The notes below the pieces were generated by a model. That model saw only the letters and a program-made list of their open reading frames with translations, did no database searches and had not been told where the DNA came from. Shown one piece after another: positions 9,137 through 19,613 of a stretch of DNA of 64,000 bases (position 1 is the stretch's first letter; the number at the start of each line of letters is the position of its first letter). A program made the position numbers and the translations under genes. This DNA is from Epithemia pelagica (lineage: Eukaryota > Bacillariophyta > Bacillariophyceae > Surirellales > Surirellaceae). The stretch covers positions 2,413,744 to 2,477,743 of the forward strand of contig OX337241.1 in NCBI GenBank assembly GCA_946965045.2, read 5' to 3'.

Positions 9137-10789
9137 CGGTGTGCCGCGTCTAACCTAGATGATGATGTTTCATGTGATCCATCTGGTTTAGACGCAGGTA
9201 GTATTGCTTCCTCGCTCAGCAGCCATCATCCGCCAGATCCTCCTGCTAGCATAAAGCGTTCGGCTCCTCCTCCATCTGTCACCATTCGAACAAAGCGTCC
9301 ACGTGTTCGAGCAGTTGATCGCGGCTCCAAGACCTTTCGCAGTGATCTTTCGTGCTTGATCCTTGGTCAATCCGCCATTACCTGGGGTCTTGCATTGAGT
9401 GTGGGTGACTGGCATGGCATTTACATGCTGGCCAGTGAGTACGAGGCACGACGGGCTGACCCTTTTTGGAGCGCTGTTTTGGCTCATTGCCATGACAAAT
9501 TGCATCTGGTTCCAAGCATCGACATGGTGTTGGGTCGTGGTATCATTTCTGTGGTATTGTTGGAGGGAGACCCGGACTTCTTAGCTTCTTCATTGGCGCT
9601 TGTCCCTTCCAGTTGGCCGGTACTGCTTCTCTTACCATCGGGATGGTCTCGGCCACATTTGCCTCAAGTCCAATGGTTGGCTGTCACTCATAAGCAGTGC
9701 GGTGGAGTTACTACCGCTCGGGTGCATGTTGGACGGCGTGGCTTGTCGCCTTTATTCTTCAAGTTATCGTCACGCCGCACGATTGGATCTATCCTGATAC
9801 ATTCGGTTCGACCTGAACCGTGCTCCCCGCCGTCCGTATCCTTGTCGACTTACGGGAGTGACGACTTACTCCACACCCGTCAACTGCACAAACCGGTCAA
9901 GTTCGCCACTCGGTTTTACAAGAACGGCTGGGGCTCCCGTGCCCTTACTCCGTTGGAACTGGGTGCAGCTTTTGACCTCCCATTGTGGATCATGCAGATG
10001 AACGATTCGTTTGATTGGTGGATCCAGCATGTGTTGTCCCCTCGTTTCACACCCGTCAAAATCCCAGGCCAAGTCTTGACCACCGCCCTCCCTTTTCTCG
10101 AGCCGGTGCTGATTCACCATCTTAGCACCGCTGGCACCAAACACGGTGGTCCACCGTCCCCTTTGCGTCCCACCAAACGAGGACGGTGGCTGTCAGCCCT
10201 GGCCGAACACACGCAGAATGGCGTACTGGGCACACATATTCCTTCTTTGCCCGCCTTCTTGCCTCACGCTGCTTGGTTAGATGATTCCAAAATATCGGAT
10301 ATTGCCGTCAAATCTGATGACGCGGTCGCACCTTTTTGGATATGGAACGGTCGGATTCGTGGATTGTTTCCTTGGATTTCTGATCGGGCTCTGGCTGGGT
10401 TTCGTTTACTTGGGCTCCGTTGGTGGCGTCGTCGACTGTATCGAAGCTTTATCGCCTATTTACGTCTTCGGTTTGGACAGGCATGGCCATCTTTGGTGTC
10501 CGATTCGACACTCCAGGGGGGGACTCTGAATTTTCGTTGCACTCTGCTCCTCTTGTGCGTGCCGCTGGATGTCAAGTGCTCTCGCAATTGTTGGCAAGCA
10601 CGTGGTGGGATTGGGATGAAGGATCTTCTCTCATTTTTTGGCGGTGGAATGGCCTCGACCAACAAAATGAGGCCTGGTTTGGGACACCCATTCATGTCAC
10701 CGGCGCTCTTCCGTCCTATCATCGCAAGCAACGTCCTCCTTCCGACGATATGCTCGCTCAAGTCGGCGCCAAACTTTCGACAGTTTTGA
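9137..10789 (+). CDS. pre-RT ORF of the DIRS-like element, continuous with Gag after one TGA
   Basis: This frame is the direct continuation of the Gag frame after its TGA and has no ATG near its start. It is probably expressed by readthrough or as part of a larger polyprotein. The product begins RCAASNLDDD, is Pro/Ser-rich, then contains folded-looking sequence (ILGQSAITWGLALSVGDWHG...; WWRRRLYRSFIAYLRLRFG). The meaningful part may end near 10520. There a run of seven G (10516-10522) lies in register for a -1 slip into the reverse-transcriptase frame. Beyond that point the frame looks like noise. The domain identity is unknown. Confidence 0.55.
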   Translation, partial: RCAASNLDDDVSCDPSGLDAGSIASSLSSHHPPDPPASIKRSAPPPSVTIRTKRPRVRAVDRGSKTFRSDLSCLILGQSAITWGLALSVGDWHGIYMLASEYEARRADPFWSAVLAHCHDKLHLVPSIDMVLGRGIISVVLLEGDPDFLASSLALVPSSWPVLLLLPSGWSRPHLPQVQWLAVTHKQCGGVTTARVHVGRRGLSPLFFKLSSRRTIGSILIHSVRPEPCSPPSVSLSTYGSDDLLHTRQLHKPVKFATRFYKNGWGSRALTPLELGAAFDLPLWIMQMNDSFDWWIQHVLSPRFTPVKIPGQVLTTALPFLEPVLIHHLSTAGTKHGGPPSPLRPTKRGRWLSALAEHTQNGVLGTHIPSLPAFLPHAAWLDDSKISDIAVKSDDAVAPFWIWNGRIRGLFPWISDRALAGFRLLGLRWWRRRLYRSFIAYLRLRFGQAWPSLVSDSTLQGGTLNFRCTLLLLCVPLDVKCSRNCWQARGGIGMKDLLSFFGGGMASTNKMRPGLGHPFMSPALFRPIIASNVLLPTICSLKSAPNFRQF

Positions 10790-13062
10790 ACCGCGGGTAT
10801 TTTGATCTCAACGCGCCTATTGCAAGCATGTCGGACTACTTTGCCGTACCAAAAGGTGACAGCGATATTCGTATGGTCTACAACGGCACAAGTTGTGGAC
10901 TCAACGCATCGTTGTGGGCCCCAAACTTTTGGTTACCATCTTCCGAATCTGCGTTACGTCTCCTAACGTGCGATTCCTACTGTGGTGACATGGACTTAGG
11001 CGAGATGTTTCTCAACTTCCCGATGGACATTCGCCTTCGTCCATTTGCTGGTGTTGATCTAACTCCGTTACGTGACCATCTTGCCACACCACCGTCTGAA
11101 TCCAAACCCAAGCTCGCACGCTGGAACCGCCTTTTCATGGGCATGTTGCCCAGTCCTTTCCACGCGGCGCGGCATTACTACATTGCGGAAGAAATGGCCA
11201 AGGGATCCCCGCAAGACCCGACGAGCCCGTGTGGGTTTGATGCTGTGCGGTTCAACATTCCAGGGTCCGCCGACTACACACCAACACTTCCCTGGGTGAT
11301 GAAATGGAACTCGAAGCTAGACAACATTGCGGGTGATGTGGTAAGCTATATGGACGACCTTCGAACTGTCGGGTCGTCTGCGGAGCACGTATGGCAAGTG
11401 GCAAGACGGTTGGGCTCTCGATTACAATACTTGGGCATTCAAGATGCTCCTCGAAAGCGCCGCCCACCGTCAAAAACACCAGGAGCTTGGGCGGGCAGCG
11501 TCCATCACATTTCGGAGTCAGCAGTGTCGAAAACGCTGACGCAAAAGAAATGGGATAAGGGGAAAGCCCTGTTGAAGAAATACGTGGAAGCGTTTGCCGA
11601 AAGCGACGCTCCAATCCTCGACCACAAACAAATGCAGAGAGATGTCGGTTTCTTCGTCCACCAAGCCTTGACCTTTAGTTCCATGATGCCATTTTTGAAG
11701 GGCTTTTACTTGACGATGAATGTCTGGCGGCCGGACCGGAACGGGGATGGCTGGAAGTTTTCGACAAGAGAATGGATATCTCAGTTGCAGGAAAAACTTT
11801 CGGATGCCGAGGTGAATACCTTGTGTGGTTTCCTAGAAGAAGACGAGGAAAGCGAACCGTCCATGCAAGATTCAAAGGGGACGAAAGTGCGTTCGGAAAA
11901 TCCACCGAAGTCAGTGAAAGCTGTTCCGCGTCTCAAGTCGGATGTCAAAGCGCTGGCAGCGATGCTCGCGGAAGAAGAGCCTCCAAAGGTCCAAGTGAGA
12001 TCTTCGTCCGTTTACGTGGCCTTGTTTGGGTGTGGAGACGCGTCGGGATGCGGATTCGGCGCGGCCTTCCAGTTGCCACAGAAGAAATTGTCCTACAGAG
12101 TGGGCGTCTGGGGAAGAGACATTGTTGTTGAAGAATCCTCCAACTGGAAAGAGTTTACCAACTGTGTTGAGTCGCTCGAGGAAGAAGCAACAACTGGCCA
12201 ACTTGATTCCACGGAAGTATTCTTCTTCACCGATAATTCCACGGTGGAAAGGTGTTTCTATAAGGGGTCGTCGTCCAGCCCAAAACTCCTAGACCTCGTA
12301 ATTCGTTTGAGGCGACTAGAAATGAAGCATGCCCTGAGACTCCATATTTCTCACGTCTCGGGTAAACGGATGATCGCTGTTGGAGTTGACGGAATTTCAA
12401 GAGGTCAGTTGAATGAAGGGGTGATGGCAGGATCGCCTATGCTGTCCTACATCCCCCTTCACAAAACTCCTATCCAAATGTCAGATACCCTCTTTGAATG
12501 GGTCCGATCTTGGTTGGGTGCCAAGACGGAGCTCCTAACCCCCATGGATTGGTTCACTACTGGCCATGACATCAGGGGATGGACGCTCCCGTCGGATCAT
12601 AACGATCTGTCCCTGCCAATCCTTCGGCCAGGACATTTCGTATGGGCTCCTCCCCCGGGAGGGGCAGACGTGGCTTTAGAAGAGCTTCGAAAAGCCCGTC
12701 ATAAGCGTCAGTCTTCCATGCACGTCTTCTTGTGCCAACGCTTACTTACACCTAAGTGGTTTAAACAATTGCACAAGGCTTGCGACCTTGTGCTGGAAAT
12801 TCCAGCGGGAACTTCGTTTTGGCCTGAAGGAAACTTCGAACCTCTAATCGTTGGTCTTGTTTTTCCTTTTATCAGGTCACAGCCATGGCAACTCCGAGGA
12901 ACACCGAAGATGTTCTCAATGGATCGGAAATTGCGCAAAATGTGGAAAGAAGATCCCGTGGGTGGACGGGATCTTCTGCGCAAATTTTGCGTACAGTGTT
13001 GGAAAATGCGCTCCATGTCGGAGCGCATGGTGTCCAGGGTGTTATTCTTTGAGCGACGATGA
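10420..13062 (+). CDS. reverse transcriptase - RNase H of the DIRS-like element
   Basis: The frame is open for 880 codons with no ATG at its upstream end. Translation is probably entered by a -1 shift near the G7 run at 10516-10522 from the preceding frame. The reverse transcriptase has YFAVPKGDSDIRMVYNGT, the metal-binding YMDD (11348-11359) and the downstream thumb. RNase H follows at about 12010-12420 with acidic residues in CGDASGCG, KEFTN, FTDNST and VDGISRG. The C-terminal part (RSQPWQLRGTPKMF...) runs into the recombinase ORF, which it overlaps by 212 nt in another frame. All catalytic motifs seen are intact, so the element may be active. Confidence 0.85.
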   Translation: MVASSTVSKLYRLFTSSVWTGMAIFGVRFDTPGGDSEFSLHSAPLVRAAGCQVLSQLLASTWWDWDEGSSLIFWRWNGLDQQNEAWFGTPIHVTGALPSYHRKQRPPSDDMLAQVGAKLSTVLNRGYFDLNAPIASMSDYFAVPKGDSDIRMVYNGTSCGLNASLWAPNFWLPSSESALRLLTCDSYCGDMDLGEMFLNFPMDIRLRPFAGVDLTPLRDHLATPPSESKPKLARWNRLFMGMLPSPFHAARHYYIAEEMAKGSPQDPTSPCGFDAVRFNIPGSADYTPTLPWVMKWNSKLDNIAGDVVSYMDDLRTVGSSAEHVWQVARRLGSRLQYLGIQDAPRKRRPPSKTPGAWAGSVHHISESAVSKTLTQKKWDKGKALLKKYVEAFAESDAPILDHKQMQRDVGFFVHQALTFSSMMPFLKGFYLTMNVWRPDRNGDGWKFSTREWISQLQEKLSDAEVNTLCGFLEEDEESEPSMQDSKGTKVRSENPPKSVKAVPRLKSDVKALAAMLAEEEPPKVQVRSSSVYVALFGCGDASGCGFGAAFQLPQKKLSYRVGVWGRDIVVEESSNWKEFTNCVESLEEEATTGQLDSTEVFFFTDNSTVERCFYKGSSSSPKLLDLVIRLRRLEMKHALRLHISHVSGKRMIAVGVDGISRGQLNEGVMAGSPMLSYIPLHKTPIQMSDTLFEWVRSWLGAKTELLTPMDWFTTGHDIRGWTLPSDHNDLSLPILRPGHFVWAPPPGGADVALEELRKARHKRQSSMHVFLCQRLLTPKWFKQLHKACDLVLEIPAGTSFWPEGNFEPLIVGLVFPFIRSQPWQLRGTPKMFSMDRKLRKMWKEDPVGGRDLLRKFCVQCWKMRSMSERMVSRVLFFERR

Positions 13063-14446
13063 CCGGTTCTACGTCGCGTCGCGAAACACCATGGTAGAAG
13101 AATCGGATCAAGACCGTCTGGTGGCTGAGACTTGGAGGAGTCGCACCAGAGACCGTCGAGAGGATTTCAATCAAGCACGAGCCGGCGATCACATGGTCAC
13201 GCCGTTCGAATGCGATTTGTGCGTGTTCCGGAAACTGCGACAAGAGGAGCCTGACTCGCAAAACCTAAAAGACCAGTACCTTCTCACTTGCATAAGACGA
13301 ATGAACTTGGACGCCTTTTGGAGCAGGGCTACGAGTACGGTCATGCAGAACACGAGGAATGCAAAAATGATGATAGAAAAATCCAAGAAAGTTGGGATTC
13401 CATTCGGACCCTTCAGAAGCCCTGGTCCTTTCCCTAATTATGACCATTGTGGCTATCATGTGGCTTTCCTAATGCTGGATGCGTCGTTGGATCAAGGAAA
13501 ATATCATCGAGACAGAAAGCAGTTTGATACGATACGAAAATTTCGCTCTACCTATTCAAATCACGTGAGAGCAACGGCTTCTACGTTGGTAAACGGCCAT
13601 CCGTTGGTGCTTACAGACAACAATGGAAAGGCCTTTTCCCGAATGGGTCAGGATGAGAGCGGTTCGTTATGGTTCTCCAGATTTGTGGAAGGATGTCGAC
13701 GTCGAATGGGCCAAGATTGGCGACCTGATCAGGCCGTGACCAGTGAACTAATGCTAGCCTTGTTGGGCTCAATTGAAGAGGAGATTCTGGAGAACCGAGA
13801 AGAACACGACGCGTTCTTCCTTGTTCTTGCTGGCACCTTCTTTGCTACGTCGTACGTTTTGTCGTTACGAGGCCCGGAAGGTTTGCTGCTGGACTTGTAT
13901 GCGCTTGTAAAGTACATGGATCTTTACAAGCAACGAAACTGTATTGTGGTTGGGTTGTGGGGGCAGTTCAAAGGAGAGCATATGGAACGCTCACACCTTT
14001 TGCCATGTTGCGACGAGACCAGCAGTGGAATAAAGATAAGACGATGGATAAATCGGGCAGTTTGCCTGTCCCAGGAGATGGGACGATGCTCGGGACCATT
14101 GATGCTCAATCGCAATGGGACCCCCATCACATCAAGAGCTTTGGACGACACTCTTCATCGTCACTTGATAAAAATCTTCGTTGAGCGGAAGGACCTTTTC
14201 CCGCTTGCTGCCATCAAAGACGAAGAGGACATTATATCAAGATACGCAGTCTTTCGATCCTTCCGAAGAGGATCAAATACGAGAGCCAAAGAAATTGGCG
14301 TTGCCACTCCAGACGTTGATACAGTCAACCGCTGGAGAACGAAAGAAAATGCGGGCACAAACAAGCCAGGAGCCAGGATAGACCACATGTACGCCGATCT
14401 AAACTTGCTTGTGGGTCCGTTCTTGAGGTACACTTGGTCCATGTGA
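12851..14446 (+). CDS. tyrosine recombinase of the DIRS-like element
   Basis: The frame opens at 12851 without an ATG; the first in-frame ATG is at 13091. Before that ATG lies a Cys cluster (CAKCGKK...CAPCRSAWCPGC) that looks like a zinc ribbon, so translation may begin within the overlap with the RT ORF. A second CxxC follows in ECDLCVF. The catalytic half carries the first Arg in SLRGPE, the second basic motif in RSFRRGSNTRA, NRWR, and late Tyr residues in DHMYADL and FLRYTW. The enzyme would integrate a circular cDNA by strand exchange. I cannot settle which terminal Tyr is the nucleophile. Confidence 0.8.
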   Translation: MVLFFLLSGHSHGNSEEHRRCSQWIGNCAKCGKKIPWVDGIFCANFAYSVGKCAPCRSAWCPGCYSLSDDDRFYVASRNTMVEESDQDRLVAETWRSRTRDRREDFNQARAGDHMVTPFECDLCVFRKLRQEEPDSQNLKDQYLLTCIRRMNLDAFWSRATSTVMQNTRNAKMMIEKSKKVGIPFGPFRSPGPFPNYDHCGYHVAFLMLDASLDQGKYHRDRKQFDTIRKFRSTYSNHVRATASTLVNGHPLVLTDNNGKAFSRMGQDESGSLWFSRFVEGCRRRMGQDWRPDQAVTSELMLALLGSIEEEILENREEHDAFFLVLAGTFFATSYVLSLRGPEGLLLDLYALVKYMDLYKQRNCIVVGLWGQFKGEHMERSHLLPCCDETSSGIKIRRWINRAVCLSQEMGRCSGPLMLNRNGTPITSRALDDTLHRHLIKIFVERKDLFPLAAIKDEEDIISRYAVFRSFRRGSNTRAKEIGVATPDVDTVNRWRTKENAGTNKPGARIDHMYADLNLLVGPFLRYTWSM

Positions 14447-14473
14447 TTGTCCAGTCGAGATTCTCGGTGGAGG

Positions 14474-14900
14474 GGGTTTTGGTTCCTACAAGTTGAGAGA
14501 AAGCCGACATGGCAAGGCGTTTTCTCTTCTTGATTGTTGGTTTATGGGTTTGTTCCGTTACAGTCTGCTGTCCCTTGCCCCCTTTGCGATTGCATGGTGC
14601 TACCTGATTGCGTTGGGGGAATCCAGGGGAACAAACAGGAGTCTCGACATGGTTCATCTACCCGTGGCTGATAAATTGGTACCCTTAGCTGGTTACAGAA
14701 CACCGGCTTTGGCCCTGAGTGGAGAAGGTGTCGCCTTCCCCCCACAACACGATCTAATCATATGACTATGATCGCGAGAATCTAATTTGTTTAAGTTATT
14801 GAGTTGTTTCATCTGTTTGTTCGCCTTGTATCTTTGGCTGCGAGGGATCTCTTGCTTGGATGGCTACGAGGAAGGGCCCAAGGTCGGCGTGCGAGTGCCC
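14474..14900 (+). repeat. B1 split direct repeat of the DIRS-like element
   Basis: The 427 bp run from GGGTTTTGGTTCC to GCGAGTGCCC, beginning 27 bp after the recombinase stop. They repeat at 15439-15865. Confidence 0.9.
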
Positions 14901-15383
14901 TCAATGTACATCAAAGTTTAAGCGGGATCAAGAAGCGGGATTGGACCACGTCACGGAGCCTGCGCATTGATTGTGAGCGAAGAGAGAGAGCCGGGCGAGA
15001 TCCAGAGAACATCGCCGGCACACCGAACAGGAAATAGATGAGGCAGAACAGGCGTGCAATTCGGAAGTCGAATTTGAGAAAGTATGTGTATCGCATCTAC
15101 TGCGACAAAACACTTCCTGTTCAATCTCTGAAGTGCTATCATGCAAGAACCAAGGACTCGGCCTTTCAAGAGACCTGGCTTATATGGAAGCAGACAACAA
15201 TGCGCCAAAATGAGGTCCCTAGTGGAGCGCAAGCATCGACCAGATCCACTGAGCCAAAGACGCAACAAACAAGACAAGAGGGAGAAGGAGCTCTCACTCT
15301 TTAGATTTCCTACGGTTCGACGGCGAAGGCTTGATCACCTTTGGCGTTGTTCTGAGTTCTCTGAAGAGCTGAATCTCCAACTT
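14901..15383 (+). repeat. A2 split direct repeat of the DIRS-like element
   Basis: This is the second copy of the 483-bp A repeat and abuts B1 directly. Between A2 and B2 lie 55 bp (15384-15438) with a pyrimidine-rich tract, unique in the element. Confidence 0.9.
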
Positions 15384-15438
15384 TCACAGGCACCAGCTAA
15401 GTGCCTAGTATTTTCTTTTTTCCCTCCCTTCCCGCCCT

Positions 15439-15865
15439 GGGTTTTGGTTCCTACAAGTTGAGAGAAAGCCGACATGGCAAGGCGTTTTCTCTTCTTGATT
15501 GTTGGTTTATGGGTTTGTTCCGTTACAGTCTGCTGTCCCTTGCCCCCTTTGCGATTGCATGGTGCTACCTGATTGCGTTGGGGGAATCCAGGGGAACAAA
15601 CAGGAGTCTCGACATGGTTCATCTACCCGTGGCTGATAAATTGGTACCCTTAGCTGGTTACAGAACACCGGCTTTGGCCCTGAGTGGAGAAGGTGTCGCC
15701 TTCCCCCCACAACACGATCTAATCATATGACTATGATCGCGAGAATCTAATTTGTTTAAGTTATTGAGTTGTTTCATCTGTTTGTTCGCCTTGTATCTTT
15801 GGCTGCGAGGGATCTCTTGCTTGGATGGCTACGAGGAAGGGCCCAAGGTCGGCGTGCGAGTGCCC
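15439..15865 (+). repeat. B2 split direct repeat, right end of the DIRS-like element
   Basis: This is the second copy of the 427-bp B repeat. It ends in GCGAGTGCCC, followed by non-element sequence AACGATCCCC. The next 107 bp (15866-15972) separate it from the MULE and show no gene. Confidence 0.9.
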
Positions 15866-15972
15866 AACGATCCCCGAAAACTCTGAGCCAACAACATGAA
15901 ACGCCTTAGCGTCTTTAATTATCCGTTAATGAAAAGGGAGTGCTTCACTACATGAGAAAAAATCAATTAATA

Positions 15973-16197
15973 TTACCGTAAAATCACATCTATTGCACCA
16001 TCCGTTGAAATTTTCAGGCTCGCGTTCTATATGCACAATGTGTACCACCCAACGGATTGGTGGTTAATTTTCCGAATCAATTATAGATTATTTCCGAATT
16101 ATGTTTGAATGTATAACATCATAAGTATTTTTAATTGAACAATCTTGAGAAGCTCATTCGAAAGAGACTCCCGATTAAACACACCCAGTTTTTCAAT
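15973..16197 (+). repeat. left terminal inverted repeat of the MULE
   Basis: The outermost ~30 bp match the complement of 22547-22577 with about two differences. A second matched block near 16170-16197 pairs with 22266-22296. The middle is more diverged. It is AT-rich and gene-free. Confidence 0.75.
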
Positions 16198-16399
16198 CCC
16201 ATTTCCTTTTAAAACTCCGGGTACCCTTCCAATCACGCACGCCCCCCGGCCAAGGGCTAGTCGCCTATGTATTCCAAAGAGCATTGGATATATAGACAAA
16301 CAACACGCTTTCATCGTGACCATAAAATTGGCCACCCCGCGCTGGACAAATTCAAATCCATTTCCAGTTCAAAAACCGTCACATAGTTTGCATCCTATC

Positions 16400-19300
16400 A
16401 TGGTGGACAATAACGCTCAGCCCCTATCTGAGGATAACCTGGTTCCTATCCAAGATCTAACACAACAATACCTGGATGATCTCTTTGCATCATTGGACAA
16501 AGAATGGCACTCGCCACTACAATTCCAAATGCATGTAGGCAACAATTGTGCCAACAGTGACACAACTGTGGAACTGGACATTTGTGCCTTCTTTGGCCGA
16601 CTACAAGCAGCGAATGGCATCAAGGGCAAGTACGCATACTTTGATCGTAGCACATACCCTCCTCTCCAATCTGCAGATGAACTCTCAAAGGAAGGCAATT
16701 CAATGGCAAATCTTCACCAAGATTTAGTTGCAAAATCTTTAACATCCGGTTTTGTTCTTGTGAGCAACGGTAACTCCACCAAGAATTCTGCGCTTGCTTC
16801 CCGTAAACACTTCCCTGAAGGAAGTTCCCCTCCCTTTTTTTTCAAGAACCTTTTGATGTGAACGTTACAGAGTCTACCGAAAGCGTAAAGCAAGTGATGA
16901 ACCTTCCATTCAGCAATACCGTGGCATTTCTTTGCACAACAATCAACGAGCTAATAGTCGAGGACCGGAGGGTAGGAAACAAGCGCGTAAACGCATCACC
17001 AACCGAGCACTACATCGTGATCATACTTGCTCTTTTCATTTCACGGTCTTTGCCAATTCCAAAGGTTTCTATATCACCAGAGTCGCCGGGAATGCATGTC
17101 ACTGCAACCACATGAAGAAGATGTCATCTGACATTCCATTTCGCATTAGGAACTTTACTGCTCAACAACGCAAACGTGCGGGTGAACTTGGCAATGCATT
17201 TACAGGACCAGCGGCTGGTCGCAACTACTTCCACGCTAATGGCAATTTGACCATTACTCGTGATCAAATGCGATATGCTTTTCGTGTGACTGACACAACA
17301 GGAATGTACCACTTTGATGGAATACGTGCATCTGCAGAAGCCGTAGTTGAATGGCTTCGTACTGCCGAAAGTTTAAGCTACTGCATTTGGGGAGCGCGCC
17401 CAGACAGTGTTACCGATGCTCATATGGAACGGCAGTCAGGGTTAATCTTCAATGAGAACAAAGAAGAAGATGGGAACCACAGTGTTTCAGCCTTGACTCA
17501 CTTTTGTCAAGAGATCCTCCATGAATATACTACTGAAATGGAAAATCTGAAACTTGATGTTGACCAGAATATGTTCATTGCTTGTGCTTGGATCACGAAT
17601 AAGGAGCGGCGAATGTTTCGACTGTTTCCGCATGTACTGAAGATTGATGTCACCAAAGGAACAAATAGAGAAAACCGCCCCTTAATGACTGTGTCAATGC
17701 GCACGGCCTATGGAAAATATCTTGTCATCATGCGAATGTTTCTATCCAATGAGAGAAGAACAACATTTCGATGGGTTTTCTGCATTGCTTTTCCGACTCT
17801 TCTTGGAACACAGTGGATAGCACGGGTCAAGGCCATAGTAACTGATGGAGACTCCCATGAAATTGAAGAATTGGAAGAATTGATGCGTCGATACATGCCA
17901 CACTGCATCAGAATCCGTTGTGGCTGGCATATCATTTTCAAGGGTTGGAGTAGGCAGTGCTCCATTGAGGGAGCAATTCCACGGGAATACAAACGCACAT
18001 ACCGGCAATTTGCAACCACTGTAAAGAAGTGGTGTTACTCATTCATGTATCCACGCTACTGTGAAAGTGAACACGAACTCCACATCTCAAAATGTCTTCT
18101 TCTTGCCTTTGTTTACTCCAGGCCTGTTCGCACTTTCTTGACCCCCCAGCTCCGGAAAGTTATCCACAACTTTCTTATTGGCTATGTCTTTGTTCACGAC
18201 AGGCACTTGTGCTTCCATTATCGTAAAGGAATCTGCTATTATGAAGAATCGACAAACAGCAGTCATGAAGGCACAAATCTTGGCTTAAAGGAACATTCTG
18301 CACCAGTGTTGGCCAACAGAACTGTTGCATTCAATGCAGCTATGCTCAAGCTCCAGTCTGACATGGCCATTGATGAACAGATGCATCGTGCGTCCTCAAG
18401 TGTAGAAGCAACGGCCACCTGGACAAACCGCCTTCCAGCCAACGGTTTTGTCACAGAATTGTGTCTTGATCTGGCAACAAAATCATGGAATTTCGGGAAG
18501 AACTATAGTGTCCGTCGTGCACCTGTCCCCTTTTCTCCATGGCAATGGCACGTTGTTATAAGCGACCCCTCTATTGTCAACAATGAAAAAAAACATTTGC
18601 TTCCTGTGTGGCATCGCACTCGATGTGTACATCTGAACAAAATGGGACGCCTGGAGTGCACCTGTATGTCTTTTGAACAACGCGGGATACCATGTGCTCA
18701 CCAAGCAGCTGTGCTTATGCACGAGTATCCTAGCTACAAAGGATTTACCCACCATGATGTGAGTATTGTGTGGTGGAAGAAACATGTCTTCCTTGGTCTC
18801 CGTGACGGGAATAACAATGTTGATGAGTGCATCCAGCACTTGCTGGACAACGACATATCAGGACCTAAATTTCCCCTTCCCCTTCAAAATATAGATGGCT
18901 GGACAGAAGGCCCGTACAACACGGGAGACAATCCCATCAAATTCAAACATCTGCACGTTGATCCAAAAAGTAGTTGTGTGAACTATACAGAAGATCAAAT
19001 ACTGCGTGCTATCAATACATTTGGAGGAAGCCTTGTCTCAAATGCAACAGCAACAACAACAACAACAAGGGAAACGGAGATATGTCCCGATCCTGGATAT
19101 CTGTCCCAAGAATGTTTTGTCACAAATGATGACATCACAAACAATGCTTACACAACCCAAATGCCAGCATTTCCTTCGTTTACAGATGGCCAAGGCACGT
19201 ACGACGCGCATTTCTCCACCCAGGAGAGTGAGGAGAATGAAATTTTCCTGCAGGCAATTGAAGAAGAAGCTGGGGAGCAAATGACAACACAACAATTCAT

Positions 19301-19547
19301 TTCATGTATTCGCGAAGAGGTTTCAGAACTACAGGATCTTTTCCGGTCTGGTAACTATGTCGCTTCTGATCACAATCTTTTATCCCATCTTGAGTCATTT
19401 CGCCAACTACGTCGAGACATACGCCGGAAAATGGCAGAACGGGGACATCACAACCAAGGTCAGGAATGGGTTTCGGCCAATGCTGAACAAACCCAGCATA
19501 AACGTCGTTTCCGTGGTGCCACATTAGGTCTGACGTCTTTCACCTAG
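16400..19547 (+). CDS. MULE transposase with FAR1-like and SWIM zinc motifs
   Basis: I read two exons, 16400-16759 and 16914-19547, giving 997 residues. The donor is GTGAGC at 16760 and the acceptor TTCCATTCAG at 16913; the join keeps frame and creates the FAR1-like start GFVLQYR. The order is an N-terminal acidic region, a FAR1/WRKY-like Cys/His region (about 110-195, ending CHCNH), a MULE DDE core with putative catalytic D365 (KIDVTKG), D431 (VTDGDS) and E572 (SSHEGTN), then a SWIM zinc finger CxC...CxH (about 702-716). It should bind the terminal repeats and cut and paste the element. No breaks are seen, so it is probably functional. The intron is inferred from sequence only. Confidence 0.85.
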
Positions 19548-19613
19548 TTTGTAAAACTCCTATAACAGATCTAAACAATATTGTGCGTTTGTTTATGCAA
19601 CATATGTTTTACT

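Larger units (their letters stand above)
6184..15865 (+). mobile_element. DIRS/Ngaro-type tyrosine-recombinase retroelement, split direct repeats
   Basis: This 9,682-bp element has the order A1 - ORFs - B1 - A2 - B2, the split-direct-repeat architecture of Ngaro/PAT-type tyrosine-recombinase retrotransposons. A1 and A2 (483 bp each) and B1 and B2 (427 bp each) look identical by eye, which implies recent insertion. B ends in GCGAGTGCCC and A begins TCAATGTACA, so the B1-A2 junction recreates the ends of a circular intermediate. No target duplication is visible, as expected for recombinase-mediated insertion. Internal ORFs encode a Gag-like protein, an unknown pre-RT region, reverse transcriptase plus RNase H with YMDD, and a tyrosine recombinase. 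It sits 257 bp upstream of the gene starting at 5927. Confidence 0.9.

Noticed and set aside
12851-13090. ATG start for the DIRS recombinase at the ORF edge
   Set aside because: The first codon of the open frame is TTG. The first ATG is at 13091, downstream of the Cys cluster, so the real start is undecided.
16847-16931. MULE transposase frameshift at the T8 run near 16835
   Set aside because: A GTGAGC donor at 16760 and TTCCATTCAG acceptor at 16913 restore frame and recreate a FAR1-like motif, so an intron explains it better than an indel.
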